DNA of 64,000 bases, taken from contig CAIXAE010000009.1 in the NCBI GenBank assembly GCA_903917345.1, forward strand, positions 158,066 through 222,065, in the 5' to 3' direction. Positions 45,662 through 54,851 of the stretch are shown here, one piece after another. The notes under the pieces were generated by a model. That model was not told where the DNA came from. It saw nothing but the letters and a program-made list of their open reading frames with translations, and did no database searches. Source of the stretch: an uncultured Methylococcaceae bacterium (lineage in GTDB: Bacteria > Pseudomonadota > Gammaproteobacteria > Methylococcales > Methylomonadaceae). Both the position numbers and the translations under genes were made by a program. Position 1 is the first letter of the stretch. Every line of letters begins with the position of its first letter.

Positions 45662-47161
45662 TTATTGCTTAGATAAATCTGCCAAAATCTTATCTCGCAC
45701 TAACTGTCCAGATAATGTCACCATAGGCATTCCACCACCTGGATTAACACTACCCCCTACAAAATACAGATTTTTTAAAACGTTACTGCGCTGAGCATTT
45801 TTAAACCCTAAATTTTTAAACCGATCTGCCACTACCCCATAGATGGACCCTTGGTTAGAATAATATTTGGCTTGAATATCTACAGGCGTCCAACTTTCTT
45901 CACTAACTATATGTTTTCTTAAATCCGTTAAACCCATGCGTTCTAATTTAATTAAAACCCGCTCTCTTAAATCAGCATAATCTTCTGCGGTTAAAGGTTT
46001 ATTAGGATCTAAATGCGGAATATGCGGTAATATTTTAATGATCTCACAACCCTCGGGGGCTTGTGCAGGATCACTCTTACAAGGAGCAACCAAGTAAATT
46101 GTGGGATCTTCAGACAATTTATGCTCATGAAATATTGCCTTAAAATGCTCCCGCGGATGATCAGAATAAAAGAAATTATGATGCGCTAATTGTTCATAAA
46201 TTCTATCAACACCCAGGTGCAAGACTAAGCCAGAACAACTAGGCGCATACTTTTCTATGCGTTTTATTTCTTTTTCTTGTCCTGACATTAATTCTTTATA
46301 AGCCGGAATCAATTCCATATTTGAAACCACAATGTCCGCTTCTAACACTGACCCATCAGCTAGCTTTACAGCAGAAGCATAACCCGCCTCATGCTGAATC
46401 TCTTTAACCTCAGCATTCACTTGAATATTAACCCCCAACTCAAGCGCCAACTTTTCTAAACCTTGCGCCATGCCATACATGCCACCTTTAACATACCAAA
46501 GCCCATAACCAAACTGAATATAAGGCAATAAATTCATTAAAGCGGGTGCATCGTAAGGAGACGAACCAACATATTTAATAAAATAATTGAGTACATCCAC
46601 TAGCTTTGGGTCTTTAATGAAATGCCTAACCCCCTGGTCCATAGAGCGAAAAACATCAAATTCTTGCAAGCTTTTCACTGGACCATAGTGTTTGAGTAAC
46701 TCCCAAAATGAATCCAAGCCCTGCGCAAAATAACCGTCCTCAGTCACTTCACATAGTTTTTTAGAATACGCTAAAAACTGGGCAAACTCCTTAGGTGAGT
46801 TTGGCCCCAATTTTAACAACTCCTGTTGCATTATTTCTGGATCCGAGCTTAAATCGAGCGTACTACCATCTTCAAAAAAATTGCGCCAATGCGGCTCAAC
46901 TGTTTGAATGCTGACATAATCATCCATATTTTTGCCGGCTCTATCAAACAAGGCTTTAAAAATATGTGGCATGGTTAAAATAGACGGACCTAAATCAAAG
47001 GTGAAGCCGTCTTTCTCTAAGATATTTAATTTACCGCCAACTTTGTCATTCTTCTCTAATAAATCAACACTAAAACCTTCGGTTGCTAATGAGATCGCCG
47101 CGGACAAACCACCTAGCCCAGCGCCTATAACAACAATATGCGGTTTTTTATTTAAAGTCAT
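45662..47161 (-). CDS. crtP: 4,4'-diaponeurosporene/diapolycopene oxygenase
   Basis: C30 carotenoid end-group oxidase (CrtP/CrtNb family) that turns terminal methyl groups into aldehydes. The FAD motif VVIGAGLGGLSAAISLA opens the 499-residue protein. By eye it follows staphylococcal CrtP closely: FDLGPSILTMPHIFKALF, YFIKYVGSSPYDAPAL, LAHHNFFYSDH, and the end segment VGGSVNPGGGMPMVTLSGQ. It starts 1 bp after the aldehyde dehydrogenase stop. The assignment as oxygenase, not desaturase, rests on those CrtP-specific stretches. Confidence 0.9.
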   Translation of the reverse strand: MTLNKKPHIVVIGAGLGGLSAAISLATEGFSVDLLEKNDKVGGKLNILEKDGFTFDLGPSILTMPHIFKALFDRAGKNMDDYVSIQTVEPHWRNFFEDGSTLDLSSDPEIMQQELLKLGPNSPKEFAQFLAYSKKLCEVTEDGYFAQGLDSFWELLKHYGPVKSLQEFDVFRSMDQGVRHFIKDPKLVDVLNYFIKYVGSSPYDAPALMNLLPYIQFGYGLWYVKGGMYGMAQGLEKLALELGVNIQVNAEVKEIQHEAGYASAVKLADGSVLEADIVVSNMELIPAYKELMSGQEKEIKRIEKYAPSCSGLVLHLGVDRIYEQLAHHNFFYSDHPREHFKAIFHEHKLSEDPTIYLVAPCKSDPAQAPEGCEIIKILPHIPHLDPNKPLTAEDYADLRERVLIKLERMGLTDLRKHIVSEESWTPVDIQAKYYSNQGSIYGVVADRFKNLGFKNAQRSNVLKNLYFVGGSVNPGGGMPMVTLSGQLVRDKILADLSKQ

Positions 47162-47162
47162 G

Positions 47163-48761
47163 TCAATGTCTCAGTGATTTGTTAAAAAATTGAATTTTGA
47201 AATTATGCCAATGTTGGCCCAAGTTTAACGATGAATACTGCTTAAATGCTTGTAACGCTCTCCAGTTTTTCTTTATACGCAGAAACAAAAATTCATTACC
47301 AAACATGACATCAAAAAACGCCCGCATTTCAATGTAACGCTGATCTGAATAAGGAAACCAATTCGGCTCAGATTCATAAGTACTTCGGCTGGTTAATCCT
47401 GCCACGGTATAAGTAAAACTTCGCAATCCCTCAGCGCCGTGATACCGTCCAAAGCCACTATTTTTTACACCACCGAACGGTAAACCCGGATGACCAATAT
47501 TTTTAATAACGTCATTTATAGCCCAAGACCCCACTTTTAGATGCTTAGCTACCCGCTCTGCCTTTGCAATATCTTGACTCCAAACACTAGCATTTAAGCC
47601 AAAATCAGTATCATTTGCCAATTCAATTACTTCCGATACTGAGGTAAACTTCATCACGGGCAACACGGGGCCAAACGTTTCTTCACGCATAATGTTCATA
47701 TCGTGGGTAACATCCCACAATACAATGGGATGCAAATATCGACCCTCTAATTTTAAAGCTCCAGATGCTTTAGCACCCTTTGCCAAGGCATCGTTATAGT
47801 GAGCTTCAATCACAGCAAATTGCTTTAGGGTAGTTAACCCCCCTAAATCACCAGAGCTACCATGCCCAACCTTGAGCTTAAGCACTGCCTCGGTTAGCTG
47901 GCGAATAAAATCTTGATAATAAGAGGCCTCGACATAACAGCGCTCAACAGACACACACACTTGACCGCTATTACTAAAAGCCCCATACAAAGCAGCATTG
48001 ACTACCCGAGTTTGATTAGCATCAGCAAACACGACCATCGCATCTTTACCCCCTAACTCTAAAACAACGGGAATAGGATGCTGGGCCGCACTTGCCATGA
48101 CGGCTCTACCCGCCGCGAGACTACCCGTAAAAAAAACCATGTCTGGGCGACTTGCTATCAATTGTTGCCCCGTTTCCGCAAAACCGATCACTTGTTGAAC
48201 TAAATTTTCTGGCAAAGCCGACCTTGATAATAAATCTATCAACAAATCACCCACGGGTAAGCTTAATTCAGACATTTTAAAAATGACCGAGTTACCCGTT
48301 ATAAGCGCAGTCAGTATAGGAATTAGTGTCAATTGAAACGGAAAATTCCAAGGTGAAATAACAGCCACCACACCGAAAGGCCGACGCGCAATTTGAGCAG
48401 TAGATTTAGGAAACAAAATAGCAGGCGTAGTAACAGGCTCAGCATCCAAAATAACCGCGGCATTGTTTTGATAAAATCTTAATGTAGTCAGAACTGGATA
48501 AATTTCCCCCAGTAAAACCTCTGTTTTCACTTTACCTGTCGCGGCCATAATAACCTCAACAATATCATCCATCTCCGCTTGAATAATGGCTTCAAGTTTT
48601 ACTAATTTTTTAACACGCTGTTCAACCGTTAACGCTTCCCACAGACTAAAAGCATCCCTGGCCTTAGTCATTATTTTAATAACATCGTCTTTATGGGTAA
48701 CAGAATAAGTTTTACCGTTCTGTTCAGTTAATGCCGAGACAGCTACTATCTCTTCACTCAT
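47163..48761 (-). CDS. Carotenoid aldehyde dehydrogenase (4,4'-diaponeurosporenal type)
   Basis: NAD(P)-dependent aldehyde dehydrogenase that would oxidise the C30 carotenoid aldehyde to the acid. Landmarks are VVAVISPWNFPFQL, VFFTGSLAAGRAVM, the catalytic Glu in LELGGKDAMVVF, the catalytic Cys in NSGQVCVSVERC, and MREETFGPVLPVMKF. The ATG at 48761 overlaps the crtN stop as ATGA and is preferred to an upstream in-frame ATG at 48797. A C-terminal hydrophobic/basic tail (about 60 residues) is as in the Methylomonas and staphylococcal carotenoid enzymes. Confidence 0.88.
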   Translation of the reverse strand: MSEEIVAVSALTEQNGKTYSVTHKDDVIKIMTKARDAFSLWEALTVEQRVKKLVKLEAIIQAEMDDIVEVIMAATGKVKTEVLLGEIYPVLTTLRFYQNNAAVILDAEPVTTPAILFPKSTAQIARRPFGVVAVISPWNFPFQLTLIPILTALITGNSVIFKMSELSLPVGDLLIDLLSRSALPENLVQQVIGFAETGQQLIASRPDMVFFTGSLAAGRAVMASAAQHPIPVVLELGGKDAMVVFADANQTRVVNAALYGAFSNSGQVCVSVERCYVEASYYQDFIRQLTEAVLKLKVGHGSSGDLGGLTTLKQFAVIEAHYNDALAKGAKASGALKLEGRYLHPIVLWDVTHDMNIMREETFGPVLPVMKFTSVSEVIELANDTDFGLNASVWSQDIAKAERVAKHLKVGSWAINDVIKNIGHPGLPFGGVKNSGFGRYHGAEGLRSFTYTVAGLTSRSTYESEPNWFPYSDQRYIEMRAFFDVMFGNEFLFLRIKKNWRALQAFKQYSSLNLGQHWHNFKIQFFNKSLRH

Positions 48762-50263
48762 GTTGCTAATCCGAATTTGACACCGTATTTTTTGCAAATC
48801 AATTTTGCCGAAATATGAGCAGACTCATAAATAGTCGGTAAACCACTACCGGGATGAGTGCCCCCACCCACTAAATAACATGAATCCAATTCTTGAAACT
48901 GGTTGTGTGGCCGCCAATATAAAAGCTGACTAAATTTATGCGCCAAACTAAAAGTTGCACCTTTAAAAACATACTCATCGGTTTCCCACGTTTTCGGCGT
49001 AATAATCTTTTCTTGTTCTATATGGGCACGGATATCAGTTAAATTTAAACGCGTTTCTAAGGTGTTTAATACTTGCTCACGCATATCAGCACAATAGGTA
49101 TCCCAATCAGTATGACTTTCGTTATTAGGCGTGGGCACTAAAACATATAAAGCTGATTTTCCTACTGGCGCTAAGGTAGCATCATTGACGCATGCATTTT
49201 GGACATAAAAAGAGAAATCTTTACTCAGCGTTTTACTATGAAAGATATTGTTGATATTCGTTACATAATCGTCCGCAAAAGCAATCGTGTGATGAGGTAA
49301 ATCGTAAAATTTATCTAAACCTAGATACAACATAAAGGTAGAACAGGAATACTCAAGTTTGTCTATTTTCTCGGGGCTATATTGTTTTAATTCATTGGAC
49401 TTAACTAAATGCGTCATAGCATGAGAAAAATCAGCATTGATAATGACATCATCAGCCAACATTTCTGTACCGTCTTGCAAGCGCACACCTTTTACTTTTT
49501 TATTTTTAATAACTAACGATTCAATCTCAGTATCAGTATAAATCTGCCCACCTTGTTCGATGATCACTTTAGCCATAGCCTCAGCAATTTTGTTTAACCC
49601 TCCTTTAACATGATAAATACCATATTCATGCTCTAAATAAGACAACATAGTAAATATAGCGGGACAATCCCAAGGTGACATGCCCAAATACTTAGACTGA
49701 AAAGAAAAAACTAAACGCATTTTTTCTTCTTTGAAATAATTACCCAAATTAGAAAACACACTATGGTTAAGTGCCAAATACGGAATCGCTTTAATTAAGT
49801 CCCACGAGAAAAATGCCTTGATGCTGGTATAGTCACGTTTGATACAAGGATAAAGTTTTTCAAAATGCTTTCCTTCCCGCTTTAAATAAGCGTCATATCC
49901 TGAACTGCCTTCATTAAAACCTTGTTCCAATTCAGCTCGCATTTTATTTCTATCAGAAAACACTTGAATACTGCGATCAGAAAACAACAAACGATACATA
50001 GGATCGAGTTTAATAAACTCCAAATAGTCAGCACTTTTTTTCCCACATAAGTTGAACATATCATCTAAGACATGCTTCATTAATAAGAAAGTCGGTCCCG
50101 TATCAAATATAAAATCACCCAATCTAATGGGGCGATTTCTACCACCTACTTCGTTATTCTTATCAAAAATAGTGACTTTGAAACCGCGTTTACTTAATAA
50201 CATTCCAGCACAAAGACCTCCTGGCCCCGCACCTACAATGACAATATGTTTTTTGTTAGGCAT
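48758..50263 (-). CDS. crtN: Dehydrosqualene (4,4'-diapophytoene) desaturase
   Basis: FAD-dependent desaturase that introduces the conjugated system of C30 carotenoids. The 501-residue protein begins IVIVGAGPGGLCAGMLLSKR. It has GPTFLLMKHVLDDMF, YSCSTFMLYLGLDKFYDL and YVLVPTPNNES, which match the CrtN rather than the CrtP pattern, and ends with GGTHPGSGLPTIYESA. No crtM/squalene-type synthase is in the window, so the diapophytoene or squalene supply must be encoded elsewhere. Confidence 0.9.
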   Translation of the reverse strand: MPNKKHIVIVGAGPGGLCAGMLLSKRGFKVTIFDKNNEVGGRNRPIRLGDFIFDTGPTFLLMKHVLDDMFNLCGKKSADYLEFIKLDPMYRLLFSDRSIQVFSDRNKMRAELEQGFNEGSSGYDAYLKREGKHFEKLYPCIKRDYTSIKAFFSWDLIKAIPYLALNHSVFSNLGNYFKEEKMRLVFSFQSKYLGMSPWDCPAIFTMLSYLEHEYGIYHVKGGLNKIAEAMAKVIIEQGGQIYTDTEIESLVIKNKKVKGVRLQDGTEMLADDVIINADFSHAMTHLVKSNELKQYSPEKIDKLEYSCSTFMLYLGLDKFYDLPHHTIAFADDYVTNINNIFHSKTLSKDFSFYVQNACVNDATLAPVGKSALYVLVPTPNNESHTDWDTYCADMREQVLNTLETRLNLTDIRAHIEQEKIITPKTWETDEYVFKGATFSLAHKFSQLLYWRPHNQFQELDSCYLVGGGTHPGSGLPTIYESAHISAKLICKKYGVKFGLAT

Positions 50264-50328
50264 AGAGATAAATAAATTGAATGATTGAATTTAAGGTATA
50301 TAAATAAGGGGCTTATCACCGATTATTT

Positions 50329-50907
50329 CTAATAAAGACCAGGGATAAGTTTTTTTGTTCGAACAGCATAGTTCTGATAGTTTTTGCCAAAATAACTTAT
50401 TAAAAGAGCTTCCTCAACACTAATTCGCTGGTTTAAAACATAAATGATAGGCAGTAACAAAACAAGCATCGCTAAAAAATCCCCCATAGCAATGCCTGTC
50501 GCAAAAAAACTAAGCAATAATCCGGTATAGGCAGGATGCCTTATGTAATGATAAAGTCCATGATCGATCAATAAATGTTCAGTTTGAATTACGACTGTTG
50601 TGCTAAAAAAACGACCTAAACTTTTTATTGCGCAAAATCGTATCATCAGGCCCATAGACATTAATACGAGAGCCATTATTTGCCGAAGCCCATAACTGAT
50701 GGGAAATTGAGCTAACTGAAGCTGTTTAAAGACAAAAGCGCCAATAATCGAGAACACCACAGCTAACCAAATAAGTCGGTCTGATCGGTAACTCTTAACC
50801 AGTGAGAATGAATCATCAACCGATACACGCGTTTTATAAACGACAGCGACCTCCAAGACTATCCAAATGCCCGCTAATATTAGCCATAACTGCTGTATAA
50901 AGGTCAT
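50329..50907 (-). CDS. ICMT/PEMT-family integral membrane methyltransferase
   Basis: 192 residues with about five membrane helices. The C-terminal signature GLYHYIRHPAYTG and the EE...SYFGKNYQNYAVRTKKLIP region are typical of isoprenylcysteine carboxyl methyltransferase-like enzymes. It is the first gene on the minus strand, 65 bp before crtN. The ICMT family methylates carboxylates or lipids; its position before a cluster that produces a carotenoid acid makes a carotenoid methyl ester possible, but this is inference. Confidence 0.8.
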   Translation of the reverse strand: MTFIQQLWLILAGIWIVLEVAVVYKTRVSVDDSFSLVKSYRSDRLIWLAVVFSIIGAFVFKQLQLAQFPISYGLRQIMALVLMSMGLMIRFCAIKSLGRFFSTTVVIQTEHLLIDHGLYHYIRHPAYTGLLLSFFATGIAMGDFLAMLVLLLPIIYVLNQRISVEEALLISYFGKNYQNYAVRTKKLIPGLY

Positions 50908-50989
50908 CCGCGTATTTCAAATTCTAATAATAAGTGCGTGGTAGAATCTAATATTTTTCTAAATAATGCAATCATAAAACACCTTTTCC

Positions 50990-51688
50990 ATGCAAAACCT
51001 TATAAAACTAAACCATGTTTATAAAGCTTATACGCTAGGGCAATTAAAAACACCTGTTTTACATGATATTTCTTTAGACATTAATACCGGTGAATTTGTT
51101 GCCATTACGGGTCCATCTGGCAATGGAAAATCAACTTTATTAAACCTATTAACAGGAATAGATAGACCTTGTCAGGGTGAAATAATCTTTAATGGCAATG
51201 AGTTACAACTTTTAAATGAAGAAGAATTATCAGTATGGCGAGGGTTAAATGTTGGTATTGTCTTTCAGTTTTTTCAATTACTGCCTTCGCTCACTTTGCT
51301 ACAAAATATCCAATTACCCATGGATTTTGCTAATACATATCCCAAAAAAGAGCGCTTAGAAAGAGCATATTATTTACTTGAACGTGTAAATTTAAGTCAT
51401 CAAGCTAAACAATTACCCGGACAAGTCTCTGGGGGGCAACAACAACGTGCGGCGATTGCACGTGCACTTGCAAATGACCCTGCCCTGCTTGTTGCTGATG
51501 AACCCACTGGAAATTTAGATTCCGCTACTGCAGAAAACATCTACACACTCTTCTCAGCATTACAACAAGAGGGAAAAACACTTATTATTGTTACCCATAA
51601 TGAGGACCTTGCAAAAACAGCTACCCGTCATATTACCTTACACGATGGACGGATATCGAGTGATCAATACGTATCTAAGCCACTTTAA
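50990..51688 (+). CDS. LolD/MacB-type ABC transporter ATPase
   Basis: 232-residue ATPase of the lipoprotein/antimicrobial exporter (type VII) family. Walker A GPSGNGKS, the Q-loop area IVFQFFQLLPSLTLL, the signature VSGGQQQR and Walker B LLVADEPTGNLD are intact. It is followed 5 bp later by its FtsX-like permease. Divergent from the carotenoid operon, with an 82-bp shared upstream region. Confidence 0.92.
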   Translation: MQNLIKLNHVYKAYTLGQLKTPVLHDISLDINTGEFVAITGPSGNGKSTLLNLLTGIDRPCQGEIIFNGNELQLLNEEELSVWRGLNVGIVFQFFQLLPSLTLLQNIQLPMDFANTYPKKERLERAYYLLERVNLSHQAKQLPGQVSGGQQQRAAIARALANDPALLVADEPTGNLDSATAENIYTLFSALQQEGKTLIIVTHNEDLAKTATRHITLHDGRISSDQYVSKPL

Positions 51689-51693
51689 TTAGC

Positions 51694-54120
51694 ATGCTTT
51701 TTAACTCAATTCTATGGAGAAAAGTTAGCAGTGATCTGCTAACGCACAAATACCGTACCGTCTTATCCATCTCGAGCATCGCCATTGGTCTTTTTGTAAT
51801 TGGTACTTTACTGGGCATGATGGATTTACAACTCAGTTACATGGATAAAGCGCATCAAGCCTCAAAGCCATCCCACATCAGTTTAATGCTTAGACGAGAT
51901 GTGGATTTTTCTGTAGCAGAGACAATCAGAAATATGAATGACGTAGATAGCGTTGATATCATGACGCAATTTACTGGGCAATTTAAAACAGCTAAATCTA
52001 CTCCATGGCAAACGGGGACTTTATTATTCAGAACCGATTACCTCAACCAGAAACAAGATCAAATGAACTTATTAGCAGGAAGCTTTCCATACGAGAAAGC
52101 TATTGCTATCGAGCGATTATCTGCTAAATATGCCCACCTGAATCTGGGCGACACTTTAGAAATAAATACACCTAATGGCTCTGAGAAATTAACCATTGCA
52201 GGTATTATTCGACATCCTTTTGTTAAACCACCCACTTTTGGCGGTCAATTACATGTGTTTATCGCACCTGAATTGGCCACTCTTTTTAAGATACCTAAAC
52301 AGACTTTCAGACAATTATTAGTGCAGGTTAAACCACCCTATAGCCCAGAAAAAGTTCATTTAATTGCCAGTGAAATCCGTCAAAAACTAGACGACTTAAA
52401 CATCCCCGTTAATGCCACTTTATTACAAAATCCTGAGCAACATTGGGGCCGTGCTATCTTTAAAGGCATACATCTCATATTAACGGTGATGGCTTGGGCA
52501 TCTTTGGCACTCAGTTCTGTTCTGATCTTAAATACAGTAGGCGCTTTAATTACCCAACAAACTGATCAAATAGGCATTATGAAGTCTCTGGGTGCTCGCC
52601 GTTCCAGCATCGCTAAAATCTATTTATCAGAAGTTTTTGTGCTATCGATTATCGCATTATTATTTGCAATTCCTTTAAGTTGGGCAGGTGCTTATTACAG
52701 TAGCCGTTGGCTATTAGATTTATTTAACATTGAACTAAAGGGATTTATTTATTCAGCGAAAACATGCTACATAATGATTGCAGGTGGTTTAATTGCTCCC
52801 ATTTTGGCGGCATTACAACCTATCTTACAGGGTGCCTCAATGTCTGTTCGTGCCGCAATTTCAAGTTACGGTATAGGAGCAGACTTTATTAGCAATCGTT
52901 TTGATCGCTGGCTAGAACTTAAAATAGCCGCGTACTTATCCACCATTTATGCCATTGCATTGGCTAATTTATTACGTCGTAAAGCCCGCTTAATATGGAC
53001 ACAAACGGTATTGATTATTGCAGGTGTCTTGTTTATGGTGATTATGAGTTTGATAACATCACTTAATCAGACCCTAGATAACGAACTTGCACGGAGTAAT
53101 TATAATGTACGCTTAGGTTTTATCCAAGACCAACCCAGTGAGATCATTAATAAACTGGTCACTAGCGTACCAAATACTCAAAATATAGAACTTTGGAATC
53201 GTTTGCCAGCAGAATTATCTATAAACAATAAACCAATCCAACAAATTGGTAGTTTGGGTATGCAAATGATCGCCTTACCGACTCATACATCAATGTACAA
53301 ACCTCTTATTGTTGAAGGTCGGTGGTTTGATAACAGTGATGAACAACAACACCATTTAGTACTTAACGCTGATACTGCAGTTCTCAATGGTCTTCATGTG
53401 GCAGATAAAATAAAAATCAGTCTATTACAACAATCCGCGCAAGATTGGGAAGTCATCGGCTTATACCGTTGGTTTGCTGGTTCTAGCTATACGGTAGAAC
53501 CCGTTTATAGCCCTTTAAGCACCCTGCAATTAAATACCAGAAACGAATTTAAATATTCATATGCACTATTAACAGCTAGGTTAAATTCTTTAACTGAGGA
53601 AAAAACCTATCTTGAGGCTTTAAAAACCATATTCCAAGAATACCCGATCGCTTTAGATGTTTACACCACGATAGCCAAACGTGAACAACGCCAATTTGCA
53701 GAGAATCAGTTCAAACCTATGATTGGTATGCTACTAGGATTAGCCATTATGATTGCTATTGTGGGTGCGATTGGTCTATCGGGGACATTAGCTATTAGCG
53801 TTTTACAACGCACTAGAGAAATAGCGGTACTAAGAGCGATTGGTGCTAATTCAACCACTATTTTTAGACTTTTTATGCTTGAAGGCTTTTTTCATGGCTT
53901 GTTAGCATGGCTAATCAGCGTACCTACAGCTTATTTAGTCGCCGCCCCGCTCGCTAAAAAGCTAGGATTAATTATATTAGGCATGCATTTAGACTTTGTT
54001 TTCTCACAACTATCCGTATTGATTTGGCTGATAGTTGTGTTAATTTTAGCGATATTGGCCACTTATTTGCCCGCTAGAAACGCTACTAAAATAGTGATAA
54101 GAGCGGGACTGAATTATTAA
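51694..54120 (+). CDS. FtsX-like ABC transporter permease with two permease modules
   Basis: 808 residues with an N-terminal membrane helix (ISSIAIGLFVIGTLLGMM), a MacB-type periplasmic domain, and three helices (LILTVMAWASLALSSVLILN onward). A second copy follows from about residue 425, ending in FtsX helices (MIGMLLGLAIMIAIVGAIGL, VLIWLIVVLILAILATYLPA). This double-module layout is that of YbbP/MacB-like exporters. It partners the preceding ATPase. The substrate is unknown (lipid, lipoprotein or peptide). Confidence 0.88.
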   Translation: MLFNSILWRKVSSDLLTHKYRTVLSISSIAIGLFVIGTLLGMMDLQLSYMDKAHQASKPSHISLMLRRDVDFSVAETIRNMNDVDSVDIMTQFTGQFKTAKSTPWQTGTLLFRTDYLNQKQDQMNLLAGSFPYEKAIAIERLSAKYAHLNLGDTLEINTPNGSEKLTIAGIIRHPFVKPPTFGGQLHVFIAPELATLFKIPKQTFRQLLVQVKPPYSPEKVHLIASEIRQKLDDLNIPVNATLLQNPEQHWGRAIFKGIHLILTVMAWASLALSSVLILNTVGALITQQTDQIGIMKSLGARRSSIAKIYLSEVFVLSIIALLFAIPLSWAGAYYSSRWLLDLFNIELKGFIYSAKTCYIMIAGGLIAPILAALQPILQGASMSVRAAISSYGIGADFISNRFDRWLELKIAAYLSTIYAIALANLLRRKARLIWTQTVLIIAGVLFMVIMSLITSLNQTLDNELARSNYNVRLGFIQDQPSEIINKLVTSVPNTQNIELWNRLPAELSINNKPIQQIGSLGMQMIALPTHTSMYKPLIVEGRWFDNSDEQQHHLVLNADTAVLNGLHVADKIKISLLQQSAQDWEVIGLYRWFAGSSYTVEPVYSPLSTLQLNTRNEFKYSYALLTARLNSLTEEKTYLEALKTIFQEYPIALDVYTTIAKREQRQFAENQFKPMIGMLLGLAIMIAIVGAIGLSGTLAISVLQRTREIAVLRAIGANSTTIFRLFMLEGFFHGLLAWLISVPTAYLVAAPLAKKLGLIILGMHLDFVFSQLSVLIWLIVVLILAILATYLPARNATKIVIRAGLNY

Positions 54121-54131
54121 ACAAGCATGAA

Positions 54132-54851
54132 TCAGTCCAGCTTAATATCATTAACGTATAAAGTAGCCCCAATAACTGCCGCAGGCGCAATGAGTATATT
54201 AAGCACAGGGATAGTGATAGCTAATGCGGCAACCCCACCAAAACTTAAGGCGCCTAATCTGACACTTTTCAATAATTGCTGTTGTTCTGTAAACAACACA
54301 CCCGCGTTTTCTAAAGGATAAGCACAATATTCCAAGGCCATACCCCATGCACCAAACAAGGCCCATAAAAAGGGGGCTAACACATTAAGTCCAGGGATAA
54401 ATGATAGGATCACTAAAGGAATGGCTCGAGTAAGTAAATAAGTCGCACGTTTTAATTCTGCACTCACCACGAGAGGTAAAGGCTGCTCTTTAGCTTCAGC
54501 TACCGTGTTAGAAACTAAAACCAAGGTTTTAGAGGACAACTTGCCATAAAAAGGTGATGCTAATAAATTAGCTAAGACCGTAAAAGTAAAGAATCCCGCG
54601 ATAAAGAAACTGATAAAAAACAAAGGCCATAACACCCAGCTTAACCAGTGTAACCAACTCGGTATAAATTGGTTGATCAAGTCAGAAATATAATAATAGC
54701 CCAGCGTTAAAGCCGCGCTGTATAACACCACGTTAATTAAAATAGGAATCAAGATAAAACTTCGTAAGGAAGTGCTCGTTAACAAGCTTAAGCCTTTTAA
54801 CAGGTAGCCTACAGCTAATAACGGGTTATTGCCTTTTTTATCAAATAACAT
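54132..54851 (-). CDS. cysZ: CysZ/EI24-family membrane protein
   Basis: 239 residues with several hydrophobic helices and family landmarks GYLLKGLSLLTSTSLRSFIL, LLASPFYGKLSSKTL, FIPGLNVLAPFLWALFGAWG and EYCAYPLENAGVLF. CysZ is an inner-membrane sulfate channel in E. coli; many EI24 proteins are annotated by similarity only. Its start overlaps the mtnA stop by 11 bp, so both are co-transcribed. Sulfate uptake beside methylthioadenosine salvage would be a plausible sulfur theme. Confidence 0.82.
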   Translation of the reverse strand: MLFDKKGNNPLLAVGYLLKGLSLLTSTSLRSFILIPILINVVLYSAALTLGYYYISDLINQFIPSWLHWLSWVLWPLFFISFFIAGFFTFTVLANLLASPFYGKLSSKTLVLVSNTVAEAKEQPLPLVVSAELKRATYLLTRAIPLVILSFIPGLNVLAPFLWALFGAWGMALEYCAYPLENAGVLFTEQQQLLKSVRLGALSFGGVAALAITIPVLNILIAPAAVIGATLYVNDIKLD

